A stretch of DNA of 64,000 bases from Bacillus sp. FJAT-45037 (GTDB lineage Bacteria; Bacillota; Bacilli; Bacillales; Bacillaceae_D). Shown piece after piece: positions 8,088-17,132 of this stretch. Below the pieces are notes generated by a model, which had not been told where the DNA came from, searched no databases, and was given only the letters and a program-made list of their open reading frames with translations. Every line of letters starts with the position of its first letter. Position 1 is the first letter of the stretch. The stretch is from assembly GCF_002797325.1 (NCBI RefSeq), contig NZ_KZ454938.1, positions 229,322 through 293,321 on the forward strand, written 5' to 3'. The translations under genes and the position numbers were made by a program.

Positions 8088-9632
8088 GTGGAGAAATTAC
8101 AACAAAGCATGTATGAGTTAATCGTTGAAACATCTACAAATCTACCAAATGATGTACGTCGTGCGATCGCAAAAGCGAAAACGCAAGAAAATGCAGGAAC
8201 GCGTGCTGCACTTTCATTATCGACGATTACAGAGAATATTGAAATGGCTGAGGAGAAGGTATCTCCGATTTGTCAGGATACTGGAATGCCTACATTTGAA
8301 GTTAAAGTTCCTGTTGGCGTTAATCAATTGGAAATAAAAAAAGCAATTCATAAAGCAATGGTACAAGCAACGGAAGATGGTAAGCTACGTCCTAACTCTG
8401 TTGATTCTTTAACAGGTAAAAATAGTGGAAACAACTTAGGTGGCGGAACACCTGTTATCCATTTTTCTCAGTGGGAAAAGGATGTTATCGATGTCCGCTT
8501 AATTTTAAAAGGAGGCGGCTGTGAGAATAAAAATATTCAATACAGCTTGCCGGCAGAATTAGAAGGACTCGGACGTGCTGGTCGTGACCTCGATGGTATT
8601 CGTAAGTGTGTTATGCACTCAGTTTACCAAGCACAAGGACAAGGCTGTAGCGCTGGATTTATCGGTGTAGGTATTGGTGGCGATCGTACGACAAGTTATT
8701 CGTTAGCGAAAGATCAGCTATTCCGCAAGGTAGATGATGTAAATCCTATAGAAGATTTACAGAAGCTTGAAGACTATGTAATGGAAAATGCGAATAAGCT
8801 TGGGATTGGGACGATGGGTTTCGGCGGAGAAGCGACATTACTTGGCTGTAAAGTCGGTGTGATGAATCGTTTACCAGCAAGTTTCTTCGTCTCTGTTGCG
8901 TATAACTGCTGGGCTTATCGCCGTCTAGGTGTAGTCTTAGATCAATCTACAGGTGACATTCAGGAATGGTTATATAAAGATGGGGAAGAAGTCGACTTAA
9001 ACACCTCATCAAAAGAGATTGAAGATGCGGCCGAAGTGACAGAAGAGGCACGTGAAGTCATTCTTGAAGCCCCAATTACAGAAGAAAAAATTCGTGAGCT
9101 TAAAGTCGGTGATGTCGTTATTATTAATGGCATGATGCACACAGGACGTGACGCAATTCATCATCACTTGATGGATCACGATGCACCGATTGATTTAAAT
9201 GGTCAAATTATTTATCACTGTGGTCCCGTTATGTTAAAAGACGGAGAAGGAAACTGGCATGTGAAAGCTGCGGGTCCAACGACAAGTATCCGTGAAGAGC
9301 CATACCAAGGCGATATTATGAAGAAGTTTGGTATACGTGCTGTGATGGGCAAAGGCGGAATGGGTCCCAAAACGCTCAAAGCACTAGAAGAGCACGGTGG
9401 TGTGTACTTAAATGCTATTGGGGGCGCAGCGCAATATTATGCGAACTGTATTAAAGGCGTTAAAGGTGTCGATTTGATGGAATTTGGTATTCCAGAAGCG
9501 ATGTGGCATCTTGAAGTAGAAGGTTTTGCAGCGATTGTGACGATGGATTCACACGGGAACAGCCTTCATGCCGATGTTGATAAGTCATCACTTGAAAAAC
9601 TAGCTGAATTTAAAGAGCCAGTATTTAAATAA
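8088..9632 (+). CDS. fumA: Fumarate hydratase, class I (iron-sulfur)
   Basis: A 514-residue oxygen-sensitive [4Fe-4S] fumarase, interconverting fumarate and malate in the TCA cycle. Cluster cysteines are visible in SPICQDTGMP, KGGGCENK and GQGCSAGF. The C-terminal part with MGKGGMGPKTL and ANCIKGVKG is the fused beta domain of class I enzymes. An in-frame TTG at 8079 abuts the ribosome site AAAAGGGG, so the GTG at 8088, nine bases downstream of it, is the better start. Monocistronic with its own terminator. Many Bacillus species instead have only class II FumC. Confidence 0.93.
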   Translation: MEKLQQSMYELIVETSTNLPNDVRRAIAKAKTQENAGTRAALSLSTITENIEMAEEKVSPICQDTGMPTFEVKVPVGVNQLEIKKAIHKAMVQATEDGKLRPNSVDSLTGKNSGNNLGGGTPVIHFSQWEKDVIDVRLILKGGGCENKNIQYSLPAELEGLGRAGRDLDGIRKCVMHSVYQAQGQGCSAGFIGVGIGGDRTTSYSLAKDQLFRKVDDVNPIEDLQKLEDYVMENANKLGIGTMGFGGEATLLGCKVGVMNRLPASFFVSVAYNCWAYRRLGVVLDQSTGDIQEWLYKDGEEVDLNTSSKEIEDAAEVTEEAREVILEAPITEEKIRELKVGDVVIINGMMHTGRDAIHHHLMDHDAPIDLNGQIIYHCGPVMLKDGEGNWHVKAAGPTTSIREEPYQGDIMKKFGIRAVMGKGGMGPKTLKALEEHGGVYLNAIGGAAQYYANCIKGVKGVDLMEFGIPEAMWHLEVEGFAAIVTMDSHGNSLHADVDKSSLEKLAEFKEPVFK

Positions 9633-9635
9633 AAG

Positions 9636-9667
9636 AAAAAAGGGTAGCGACATGCTGCCCTTTTTTA
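9636..9667 (+). terminator. Terminator of the fumarase gene
   Basis: AAAAAAGGGTAGC pairs with GCTGCCCTTTTTT, with one T-G wobble, around a six-base loop. Confidence 0.87.
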
Positions 9668-9688
9668 TGTTAGGAGGAGGTATGAGGA

Positions 9689-10507
9689 GTGTCTGTTTCA
9701 AGATATCAACAAAAGCATGCGAGGAAATTTTTTCTGATCGGACATGTGATAGTAGGGATTATTATTGTTGCGATAGTTATTGGACTTAATGCTGGTTGGT
9801 CATCGAATCTATTTCAGATGATGGTTTTCTCAGGATTTATGACCTTAACTTTCTACGGAATGGGAATGCGTGCGAAGCAAATTTCCAAAATAAGTGAGGA
9901 AAAATTTGTTGAATCTGTTCCTGATACATCAATTTTAGATCAAAAACGGATTATTTTTAACCGCTCCATGAACTGGACGCTTGAATGTCATTATTTTTCC
10001 TTGCAAGGAGAAGAGCTTGCTCACATGTTTGAGAGACGCTACACGAAAGAAAAATGGTGGAAACCGCCGCTAGAGCTGCTGGGCTTACGTATGTACTTAC
10101 CAGTTGAGTATCAATTTAAAATCGTTCATGATCAAACGTATACACTTAAAAAGGCTGGTGGTTGGTCAAAACCACTCGTTTTATATAGTGAAGATGGTCA
10201 AGAAGTCGGTCGCTATGAACAAATGTGGAAAGAAATTACCAAGTTAAATTTTCATATGTACAACAGAAGCGGTGATCATGTCGCTACGATGAATGGAGGC
10301 ATGAGCGGAGTGGAATTCATGATCAATTCAGTCGATGAGATGCAATGGGGATATATGAGAATTGGTGGTGTCCCTGTAGAAGCAATGGAGGTATTTCAAG
10401 ACGGTGGGGATATTTTTGATATTAATACAGAGCTTGATCAGGAGTCTCGCTTACTAACAATTGCTGCTCCTATTGCGATTCATACATACTACAAAATCAA
10501 GATGTAA
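9689..10507 (+). CDS. Membrane-anchored hypothetical protein (272 aa)
   Basis: Residues 13-33 and about 42-58 are hydrophobic and form an N-terminal membrane hairpin. The remaining ~210 residues are soluble and beta-rich, with repeated YKLxxxGGWSKPLVLY-like strands. The start is GTG, with GAGGAGG about nine bases upstream. The C-terminal part resembles, only in general character, the tubby/LURP-like beta-barrel fold of membrane-associated Firmicutes proteins; I would not assign it to that family without a profile search. It sits just before pdaA, 61 bases apart. Function unknown. Confidence 0.7.
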   Translation: MSVSRYQQKHARKFFLIGHVIVGIIIVAIVIGLNAGWSSNLFQMMVFSGFMTLTFYGMGMRAKQISKISEEKFVESVPDTSILDQKRIIFNRSMNWTLECHYFSLQGEELAHMFERRYTKEKWWKPPLELLGLRMYLPVEYQFKIVHDQTYTLKKAGGWSKPLVLYSEDGQEVGRYEQMWKEITKLNFHMYNRSGDHVATMNGGMSGVEFMINSVDEMQWGYMRIGGVPVEAMEVFQDGGDIFDINTELDQESRLLTIAAPIAIHTYYKIKM

Positions 10508-10568
10508 TGTACACATATTGGATGCGTAATAAGGCAAACTAAAAAAAAATGAGGGAGATTGATACAAC

Positions 10569-11372
10569 ATGATAAAAAAAGCAGCAGTCCTCATTTCTCT
10601 TTTGTTGGTCTGTTTCTGTATGTGTACGAGTAGTCTAGCCAGTGCCTATAGTACAAAAACGTACAATTGGAACTTCAACCCAAACAAAGAGAATCAGCCA
10701 ACAACAACAGAATCTCATTATTTAGAATTGCTCAATCAAACAGGAGGATTCTACATTGGTGATACGACGAAGAAGGAGCTTTACCTCACATTTGATAATG
10801 GTTATGAAAATGGCTATACCGAGAAAGTGCTCGATACGCTTAAGGAAAAGGAGGTTCCGGGTGCTTTCTTTATCACAGGACATTACTTAGAATCCGCACC
10901 AGAACTTGTTAAACGTATGGTGGATGAAGGTCATATTGTCGGTAATCACTCGTGGCATCATCCAAGTTTACCTGAAGTTGGCGATGGACGATTGATGGAT
11001 GAACTGACAAAAGTGAAGCAGCGTTTCACAGAATTAACAGGAGTAGAGGAAATGAATTACTTACGCCCGCCAAGAGGTCAGTTCAGCGAACGTTCTTTAA
11101 CTCTCTCTGCTAAACTCGGTTATACGAATGTGTTCTGGTCGATGGCTTATAAAGATTGGGAAGTAGATAAGCAGCGTGGCGGACAATATGCGTACGATCA
11201 AATTATGGCGCGGATCCACCCAGGCGCGATCATGCTCATACACTCCGTATCAAGTGATAATGCAGAAGCGCTCCCTAAAGTAATAGACGATGCACGAGCA
11301 CAAGGCTATACATTCAAAAGCCTCGACGAATACATGTTCCAAAAACAAATAAAAACACTCCCATTTCCATAA
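10569..11372 (+). CDS. pdaA: Delta-lactam-biosynthetic de-N-acetylase
   Basis: A 267-residue exported polysaccharide deacetylase required in Bacillus for muramic delta-lactam formation in spore cortex peptidoglycan, and thus for germination. There is a signal peptide over residues 1-26. The NodB domain shows TFDNGYENG (with Asn in place of the usual second Asp, as in PdaA), NHSWHHPSL for metal binding, and RPPRGQFSE. LIHSVSSDN near the C terminus is the last motif. Length and motifs match PdaA closely. A repeat element begins two bases after the stop codon. Confidence 0.92.
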   Translation: MIKKAAVLISLLLVCFCMCTSSLASAYSTKTYNWNFNPNKENQPTTTESHYLELLNQTGGFYIGDTTKKELYLTFDNGYENGYTEKVLDTLKEKEVPGAFFITGHYLESAPELVKRMVDEGHIVGNHSWHHPSLPEVGDGRLMDELTKVKQRFTELTGVEEMNYLRPPRGQFSERSLTLSAKLGYTNVFWSMAYKDWEVDKQRGGQYAYDQIMARIHPGAIMLIHSVSSDNAEALPKVIDDARAQGYTFKSLDEYMFQKQIKTLPFP

Positions 11373-11373
11373 A

Positions 11374-11660
11374 GAAAAGCGGAGGTTGCTGCTTAGAGGC
11401 GTGATGCAAATGTTCTGGTCGATTAAAAGCGCATTTTGCTTTTACATCTGGCAGGTTATTTGACCACGAGCCTCTAGGAACCGCAGCTAGACAAGAAAAG
11501 CGGAGGCGAATGGGTTGGGATGCGGGAAAACTAGGGGGAGCGATAAGAAGTCGCTCTTTGACTTCGTTCGATTCACCGGTTTTACCCGCAAACCAAGGAG
11601 CCGTAGCTAGACATAAAGAAAAGCGGAAGGGCTCGTTTAGCGACGACTTGTCTGGGGTGC
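11374..11660. repeat. Tandem ~122-bp repeat units with conserved ends
   Basis: GAAAAGCGG occurs at 11374, 11495 and 11618. The first two copies are followed by AGG and end with CCGCAGCTAGACA (11481-11493) and CCGTAGCTAGACA (11601-11613). The unit spacing is 121 and 123 bases, yet the interiors differ. Unit 1 has TAGAGGC/GCCTCTA arms; unit 2 has GCGGGAAAAC/GTTTTACCCGC arms. The third copy is cut short. This looks like an intergenic palindromic repeat family with conserved borders. Confidence 0.75.
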
Positions 11661-11689
11661 AGAGGTATTTTTCCATTATTTTACTGCGT

Positions 11690-11785
11690 TTGCGCGAAAA
11701 TGAGGAAAAGTTGCGCGAAAATGATAATATTTCGCGCAGAATGGTCAAACATTTGCGCAGAAACGGGTTCAATTCGCGCGTAACC
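11690..11785. repeat. Short degenerate GCGCGAAA repeats
   Basis: Two direct copies of TTGCGCGAAAATGA are followed by TTTCGCGCAGAA, TTTGCGCAGAAA and ATTCGCGCG at about 20-25 base spacing, so the cluster contains both orientations of a GCGCGAAA core. Confidence 0.65.
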
Positions 11786-11799
11786 TCATTAAAATAGAA

Positions 11800-11837
11800 A
11801 AAAACCACCCGTCTACCTCATTCAGACGGGTGGTTTG
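11800..11837 (-). terminator. Terminator of the GAF gene
   Basis: On the complement AAACCACCCGTCT pairs with AGACGGGTGGTTT (13 bp, 9-base loop) and is followed by a T run. Confidence 0.88.
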
Positions 11838-11838
11838 C

Positions 11839-12201
11839 TTAGCTGGCTAAGCTCTCTTGACCAATTGCAGACGCAATTGTTTCTAAAGTAGATACATCTG
11901 TGACGTCAAATGCAATCGGTTGGCGACTGCGTACAATCATCATCCCTGTCTCTTCATTAGCACCATTTTTAATGGGGAATTTTAATTCGCCGTTGCACTC
12001 CCATTTTAAATCATCCTCTAAACATGAAGCGGCAACAAGCTTATGATTTAAGTTTTCGTACATATAAATTCCTACCCAATCAATATAGGGCACTTGTTCT
12101 ACGAGGCTTTCTACAGTCTTATCAAAGATCGATTGTAGACTCTCACGCTTATAGACATGCGCCATAATTTGTAACGATGCAACATCTGTTGGTATGGACA
12201 C
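11839..12201 (-). CDS. Stand-alone GAF domain protein
   Basis: A 120-residue protein made of a single GAF fold: VESLVEQVPYIDWVGIYMYE is the typical first strand-helix region. It starts at GTG with GGGGAGAG about six bases upstream. It is shorter than free methionine-R-sulfoxide reductases (about 150-160), and I cannot match its two cysteines (in AASCLED and KWECNGE) to the three catalytic cysteines of that group. A small ligand sensor is more likely than an enzyme, but this is inference. It is a single-gene unit with its own terminator. Confidence 0.75.
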   Translation of the reverse strand: MSIPTDVASLQIMAHVYKRESLQSIFDKTVESLVEQVPYIDWVGIYMYENLNHKLVAASCLEDDLKWECNGELKFPIKNGANEETGMMIVRSRQPIAFDVTDVSTLETIASAIGQESLAS

Positions 12202-12296
12202 TAAAAATCTCTCCCCTGCAATGTGATTCCTTTATTCATTCTATCAGACAAGATGCATCCTGCGACCTAGTAAGTTTAGGAAGATATGCGTATACA

Positions 12297-12305
12297 TGCT
12301 ATAAT
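12297..12305 (+). promoter_or_regulatory. Extended -10 promoter of the TrmA-family gene
   Basis: TGCTATAAT is a perfect extended -10 element. It lies inside the longest open frame, between an upstream ATG at 12286 and the real start at 12337, which argues against the upstream ATG. Confidence 0.65.
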
Positions 12306-12336
12306 AGGAGCGCAAAAGAGGACGGAGCTGATATCT

Positions 12337-13758
12337 TTGAAACAACCCTATAAACAGAAAAAAACAAACAAACCGACCGAACAGCAGTCAGTACAAGTGA
12401 CAGTCGGTCAGCAAATGCCATTAACAATTAAGCGTCTTGGTATTAACGGTGAAGGAGTCGGCTATTTTAAACGGAAAGTCGTCTTTGTTCCTGGTGCTTT
12501 ACCTAATGAAGAGATTGTGGCAGAAGTTACAAAGACTGGTGCTCGATTTACTGAGGCAAAAATTGTGAAAATCCGTAAGCGATCAAAAGAACGCATTGAG
12601 CCACCTTGTCCGATCTATGATGAATGTGGAGGTTGCCAGCTTCAACATATGGAATACAACGCGACGTTACGCGAAAAACAAGATATCGTTCGACAAGCCT
12701 TTGAACGTCATACTGATTTAGATATGAATAAAATTAAGATTCAACCAACAATTGGAATGGACGATCCGTGGTACTATCGTAATAAAAGTCAGCTGCAAGT
12801 GGCGAAAAAAGGTGGTCGAGTCATCGCTGGATTGTATGCGATGAACTCACACAAGCTAATCGATCTATCTGCCTGTATGGTGCAGCATAAAGCGACAAAT
12901 CGAGTAACCCGAGTGATGAAGCAAATTCTCGGTGACCTAAATATTTCGATTTATGACGAACGGAAACACCAAGGTCTCATCCGTACAATTGTTACGCGTG
13001 TTGGTTTCCAAACAGGACAAGTTCAAGTCGTTCTTGTGACAAATGAAGAGTCAATCCCAAGACAAGATGTTTTACTAGACGAAATCAAAAAACGGTTACC
13101 AGAAGTCAATTCAGTTATGCAAAATATTAATGGTAAAAAAACATCTCTTATTTTTGGAGAGGAAACGGTTCATCTTGACGGAGAAGAAGTGATCGAAGAA
13201 AAGCTAGGCGATATTTCATTTGAATTATCTGCTCGAGCATTCTTCCAGCTGAATCCGATTCAAACGGTGAAGCTCTATAATGAAGCAAAACGAGCAGCTA
13301 AGCTTACTGGAACAGAAAAAATCGTTGATGCATATTGCGGTGTAGGTACGATCGGATTATGGTTAGCAGATGGCGCATCAGAGATCCGCGGAATGGATGT
13401 CATTGAAGAGTCAATAATTGATGCCCGTGTCAACGCAGACAACCATGGTTACAAACACGCGACATACGAAGTAGGAACCGCAGAAGAATGGTTACCTAAA
13501 TGGGTCAAACAAGGATGGAAGCCCGACGTTGTCGTGGTTGATCCGCCAAGAACAGGTTGTGATGAGAAATTAATTCAAACCATTATCGATGTCAAACCTA
13601 AACGCATCGTCTACGTGTCCTGCAACCCATCTACTTTAGCTAAAGACATCGAGCAGCTAAGGAAGAAAGGGTACAAAGTAGAGAACGTGCAGCCGGTCGA
13701 TATGTTTCCTTGGACTGCGCAAGTGGAGAGTGTGACGACGTTGGAGTTTAAATTGTAA
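12337..13758 (+). CDS. TrmA/RumA-family RNA (uracil-5-)-methyltransferase
   Basis: A 473-residue class I SAM-dependent methyltransferase that makes 5-methyluridine in 23S rRNA (RlmD/RlmCD type) or tRNA. There is an N-terminal TRAM domain (residues ~20-80). A cysteine cluster [10 protein letters not shown] probably binds [4Fe-4S]. The SAM-binding motif is [13 protein letters not shown], and the nucleophilic cysteine lies in [11 protein letters not shown]. The TTG at 12337 follows GACGGAG at nine bases, and an upstream ATG precedes the -10 box. By neighbourhood (pdaA nearby) it corresponds to B. subtilis YfjO rather than YefA. Confidence 0.88.
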   Translation: MKQPYKQKKTNKPTEQQSVQVTVGQQMPLTIKRLGINGEGVGYFKRKVVFVPGALPNEEIVAEVTKTGARFTEAKIVKIRKRSKERIEPPCPIYDECGGCQLQHMEYNATLREKQDIVRQAFERHTDLDMNKIKIQPTIGMDDPWYYRNKSQLQVAKKGGRVIAGLYAMNSHKLIDLSACMVQHKATNRVTRVMKQILGDLNISIYDERKHQGLIRTIVTRVGFQTGQVQVVLVTNEESIPRQDVLLDEIKKRLPEVNSVMQNINGKKTSLIFGEETVHLDGEEVIEEKLGDISFELSARAFFQLNPIQTVKLYNEAKRAAKLTGTEKIVDAYCGVGTIGLWLADGASEIRGMDVIEESIIDARVNADNHGYKHATYEVGTAEEWLPKWVKQGWKPDVVVVDPPRTGCDEKLIQTIIDVKPKRIVYVSCNPSTLAKDIEQLRKKGYKVENVQPVDMFPWTAQVESVTTLEFKL

Positions 13759-14005
13759 CTAAAAAATAGAGATCACCACCAAAATTTGTAAAATAAAGCA
13801 TAATAAAAGAGAAAGATTTTGCAGTATCCTGACAATAGTGTTAGCCACCACACAAACATTCAGAAGATCTGCAAATGCTTTCTCTATCACTAGAGGTGCC
13901 AGAGTTCAATGTTCTTAAACAGGTAAATCATGAATCTTATCAAGTAAAGCATGCACATAAAATTACTTGGTCACTTTAATGAACATATCTTAGTTTACTA
14001 TTTTT

Positions 14006-16474
14006 TTAATAGGAATTGATAATTTCTGGTATTTTTTCAGGATCAATCGGTTTGCTAAAATAATATCCTTGAAGGAGATCACACTGGTATTTTTTTAAGA
14101 AGTTAATCTGTTCCTTGGTTTCGATTCCCACAGCAATAACTTTAAGATTTAGATTATGCCCTAATGTAATAATGGTTGTTATAATGTCTCGATCACCATC
14201 ATCAATGTTGAGATCCTTTACAAAAGATTGATCAATTTTTATATGGTCAATTGGAAAGCGTCTAAGGGAATTTAAAGAACTATACCCAGTACCGAAATCA
14301 TCAATTGCAATTTTAACTCCAATTTTCTTTAATTCACTAAGGATACTTGCAGCAGTCTCAGCATGCATGGATATGGATTCTGTAATTTCTAATTCAAGAT
14401 ATTGTGGATCGAGTTCTGTCTCTTTTAAAATCGAAGCAACATTTTTAATGAAATCTGTTTGATAAAATTGAAGCATAGATAAATTAACCGATACAACTAA
14501 AGGTGGTAGCCCTAATCTTTGCCATTCCTTGTTCTGTTTACAAGCACTTCTTAAGACCCACTCCCCAATGGGAACAATTAATCCTGTTTCCTCTGCAATA
14601 GTGATAAAATCCTCAGGTGGTATTGTTCCTAATTCTTTGTTATTCCAACGAATCAACGCTTCAACTCCATATAAGGTATTATTTTTTGAATGAAATTGGG
14701 GTTGATATTTTAGGGTGAATTCTTGACGTTCTACTGCTTTGTGAAGTAGAGTTTCAATTTTTAAACTACCATTTGTTATGCATTGAATTTGATTACTATA
14801 TAATTGAAAATTGTTTCTTCCCTGCTGCTTAGCATGGTACATCGCTTGGTCAGCTTTTTTAATTAGAGTTTTGATATCATCACCATGGGTCGGATAAAGA
14901 CTAACTCCAACACTTACGGTAATAACGGCTTCAAACCCTTCTAAGTCATAAGGTATAGGTATATTATCAACAATTGACTGGGTAAGAAGTAAAGTTTGTT
15001 CTTCACTTATATTTTCTAGTAAAATAATGAATTCATCCCCACCATAACGAAAAATAGTACCCTTATTTCCAACACACTCTGTCAAGCGGGTTGAGACTTT
15101 TTGCAGAAGAAGATCCCCCATATCGTGACCTAAATAATCATTGATAGATTTGAAACGGTCCAGATCTAGGAATAAAATAGAGACAGTACCGTCATTTGTT
15201 TGTGCCTTATTGAAAGCTTGAATCGAACGATTTTGGAACCAATGTTGATTAGGTAAGCCTGTAAGAAGGTCATGATAAGCCATGTGACTAACTTTTTTTT
15301 CCATTTCCTTTTTTTCTGAGATATCTTTGCCAATACAATGGATTCCAGTGATTTTATTTTCAATATAAATTGGAATTAGTGTGATATGAAGATATATTCG
15401 TTCCCCTTGTTTGTTGAATATGGATGTTTCATATTGATGAGGCTGCCCTTGTATAGCTGTGTGAAAATGTGCCAAGGTTCTTTCTCTTTCTTCGGGCACG
15501 ATAAAAGGTAAAAAGGAATTCCCTGCAAGGTCATCTGCACGATAGCCCATTAGTTTTTCAGTTGCGGAGTTGACATTTAGAAAGTTCCCTTTTAAATCAA
15601 AAGTTAAAACAGCATCTATGTTATGTTCAAAAAGAGCTCTATACTTTTGTTCACTTTCTTTCAAACACTTTTTAGTGTAATTTTGCATAGTGATATCTCT
15701 TGCAATTCCTATAACACCAATAATTTGGTCCTGCAACATAATAGGAACAGCTGTAATGTATACTTCAATCTTTTGTCCATCTTTGTTAAGAATGGTGGTT
15801 TCAAATGAAACGGTATTACCATATAATACTTGTTGAAAGTACTTCTGAGTTAAGCCCAAATTTCTTGGCGTAATCAGCGATACGTAAGACATATTAGCTA
15901 AGTTATTTATTGAATAATTTAAAACCTTTTCGCCAGCTGGGTTTATATTAATAAATTTCCCTTCTGGATTAAGTGAAAAGATTATATCTGGATTGTATTT
16001 AAAAAGAGATTCGAATTGTTTAAGCGTTTTCTCTAACAGGAGCTCTGATTCTTTTCTCGAAGTAATATCTTGAACTGTTGATAGAATATACTTTTTATTC
16101 TTAGACAAAGTGATAATACGACTACTAATCTTAACAGGCACCCTCGTTCCCGTTTGGGTGATATGAGTGAACTCAGTTGTTACTAGTTTGCCATTTAGAA
16201 GTTGGTTGAGTTCTTCCGTAAGACAAGTTAATAAATTCAAATCTACAATTTCTAAAGGTGAGAGATTTAAAAATTCCTTTCTACTATATCCTAATTGGTC
16301 GAGTGCTGCTTTATTTACTTCTTCAAAGCGTTTTATTGTTAAATCTTCATTTAAAGAAGTAATATAAAGAGCCTCATTGATGTTTTGAATAATTGTATAA
16401 AAGTCCTGTGTTGAGCATTTATCATTCCATAATGAAGTAGGATTATCATCAATCTTCATTTGATTTGAGTTCAT
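14006..16474 (-). CDS. Triple-PAS GGDEF-EAL protein
   Basis: An 822-residue c-di-GMP protein without membrane segments. PAS domains lie at about 20-140, 150-265 and 272-388. The GGDEF domain follows, with an intact RYGGDEF motif (478-482), so diguanylate cyclase activity is expected. The EAL domain has EAL at 605-607, NLSMLQFYQ, LEITES and DDFGTGYSSL. Where phosphodiesterases have EGxET, this protein has VGIET (Val782, codon GTG), losing a normally conserved acidic residue. A primary synthase or allosteric EAL is therefore plausible. The start is supported by AAGGTGAG eight bases upstream. Monocistronic. Confidence 0.9.
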   Translation of the reverse strand: MNSNQMKIDDNPTSLWNDKCSTQDFYTIIQNINEALYITSLNEDLTIKRFEEVNKAALDQLGYSRKEFLNLSPLEIVDLNLLTCLTEELNQLLNGKLVTTEFTHITQTGTRVPVKISSRIITLSKNKKYILSTVQDITSRKESELLLEKTLKQFESLFKYNPDIIFSLNPEGKFININPAGEKVLNYSINNLANMSYVSLITPRNLGLTQKYFQQVLYGNTVSFETTILNKDGQKIEVYITAVPIMLQDQIIGVIGIARDITMQNYTKKCLKESEQKYRALFEHNIDAVLTFDLKGNFLNVNSATEKLMGYRADDLAGNSFLPFIVPEERERTLAHFHTAIQGQPHQYETSIFNKQGERIYLHITLIPIYIENKITGIHCIGKDISEKKEMEKKVSHMAYHDLLTGLPNQHWFQNRSIQAFNKAQTNDGTVSILFLDLDRFKSINDYLGHDMGDLLLQKVSTRLTECVGNKGTIFRYGGDEFIILLENISEEQTLLLTQSIVDNIPIPYDLEGFEAVITVSVGVSLYPTHGDDIKTLIKKADQAMYHAKQQGRNNFQLYSNQIQCITNGSLKIETLLHKAVERQEFTLKYQPQFHSKNNTLYGVEALIRWNNKELGTIPPEDFITIAEETGLIVPIGEWVLRSACKQNKEWQRLGLPPLVVSVNLSMLQFYQTDFIKNVASILKETELDPQYLELEITESISMHAETAASILSELKKIGVKIAIDDFGTGYSSLNSLRRFPIDHIKIDQSFVKDLNIDDGDRDIITTIITLGHNLNLKVIAVGIETKEQINFLKKYQCDLLQGYYFSKPIDPEKIPEIINSY

Positions 16475-17132
16475 TAGCCATTCTCACCTTACTATCTTTT
16501 TTTATTTATGTTTCTAGAAACTATATCCTTTTTTTTCGCGAAAAAAGAAGCGGTTTATTTTTTTTTATTACTATTAAATGGTTGTTATGATATCTCTATT
16601 TTTATGGATATTTATACTCATTCATAATAATCTAGTAAATAAATTATACCAAATAGTTACAATGAAAACTAGTTCTCGACAACATCGAATCCTATGGACT
16701 ACTAGTTCCTAGGAATAAATTCGCACCATATAGAAACTCGTTATCGGAATCGATATTGCAAGTGGATTCGTTACTCTTGCTTTGTAGATAACCGCGGACG
16801 AGAGCCTTGAAAGTCTTTCTCTTTTACGCAGTCTCAAGACGGATTCAAGCAGTTTTATCAACGCATTCTTACAGAAAAAAGTTGAACTTAACAAGTGTGA
16901 AATGTGGGTAAAAGGAAGAGATTATTTTAACTGTGCGCCGTGGAATGAAGGGTGACAATTTCACTTAAGAGGATCATTGTAGAAATAAAATGGAGATAAG
17001 AGGGAAGTTCAAACGACGTGATTGTGTTCTTTTTGTATGTAAAAAAACCTCGACCCTGTCCTACCAAAAAAGAGGGTTTACCGACTTGTTCTCGGAATAT
17101 GTATAGTATAAAAGAATGAGGGGGGATTCATT
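16475..17132. other. Long intergenic region with a possible gene remnant
   Basis: About 660 bases without a convincing gene. On the plus strand 16788-16955 is an open stretch of 55 codons with no start codon at its head. It ends in CEMWVKGRDYFNCAPWNEG before TGA, has protein-like composition and may be a decayed gene tail. A T-rich CGCG-centred palindrome lies near 16532-16550. The end of the region carries the ribosome site of the next gene. Confidence 0.4.

Noticed and set aside
11510-11797. Open reading frame of 95 codons in the repeat region
   Set aside because: It lies wholly inside palindromic repeats, has no ribosome site, and an equally long frame exists on the other strand.
12286-12336. 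Upstream ATG extension of the TrmA-family gene
   Set aside because: The extension spans a perfect extended -10 promoter, and a well-spaced ribosome site serves the TTG at 12337.
16709-16894. Minus-strand frame of 61 codons
   Set aside because: No ribosome site and low-quality composition; it overlaps the plus-strand remnant.
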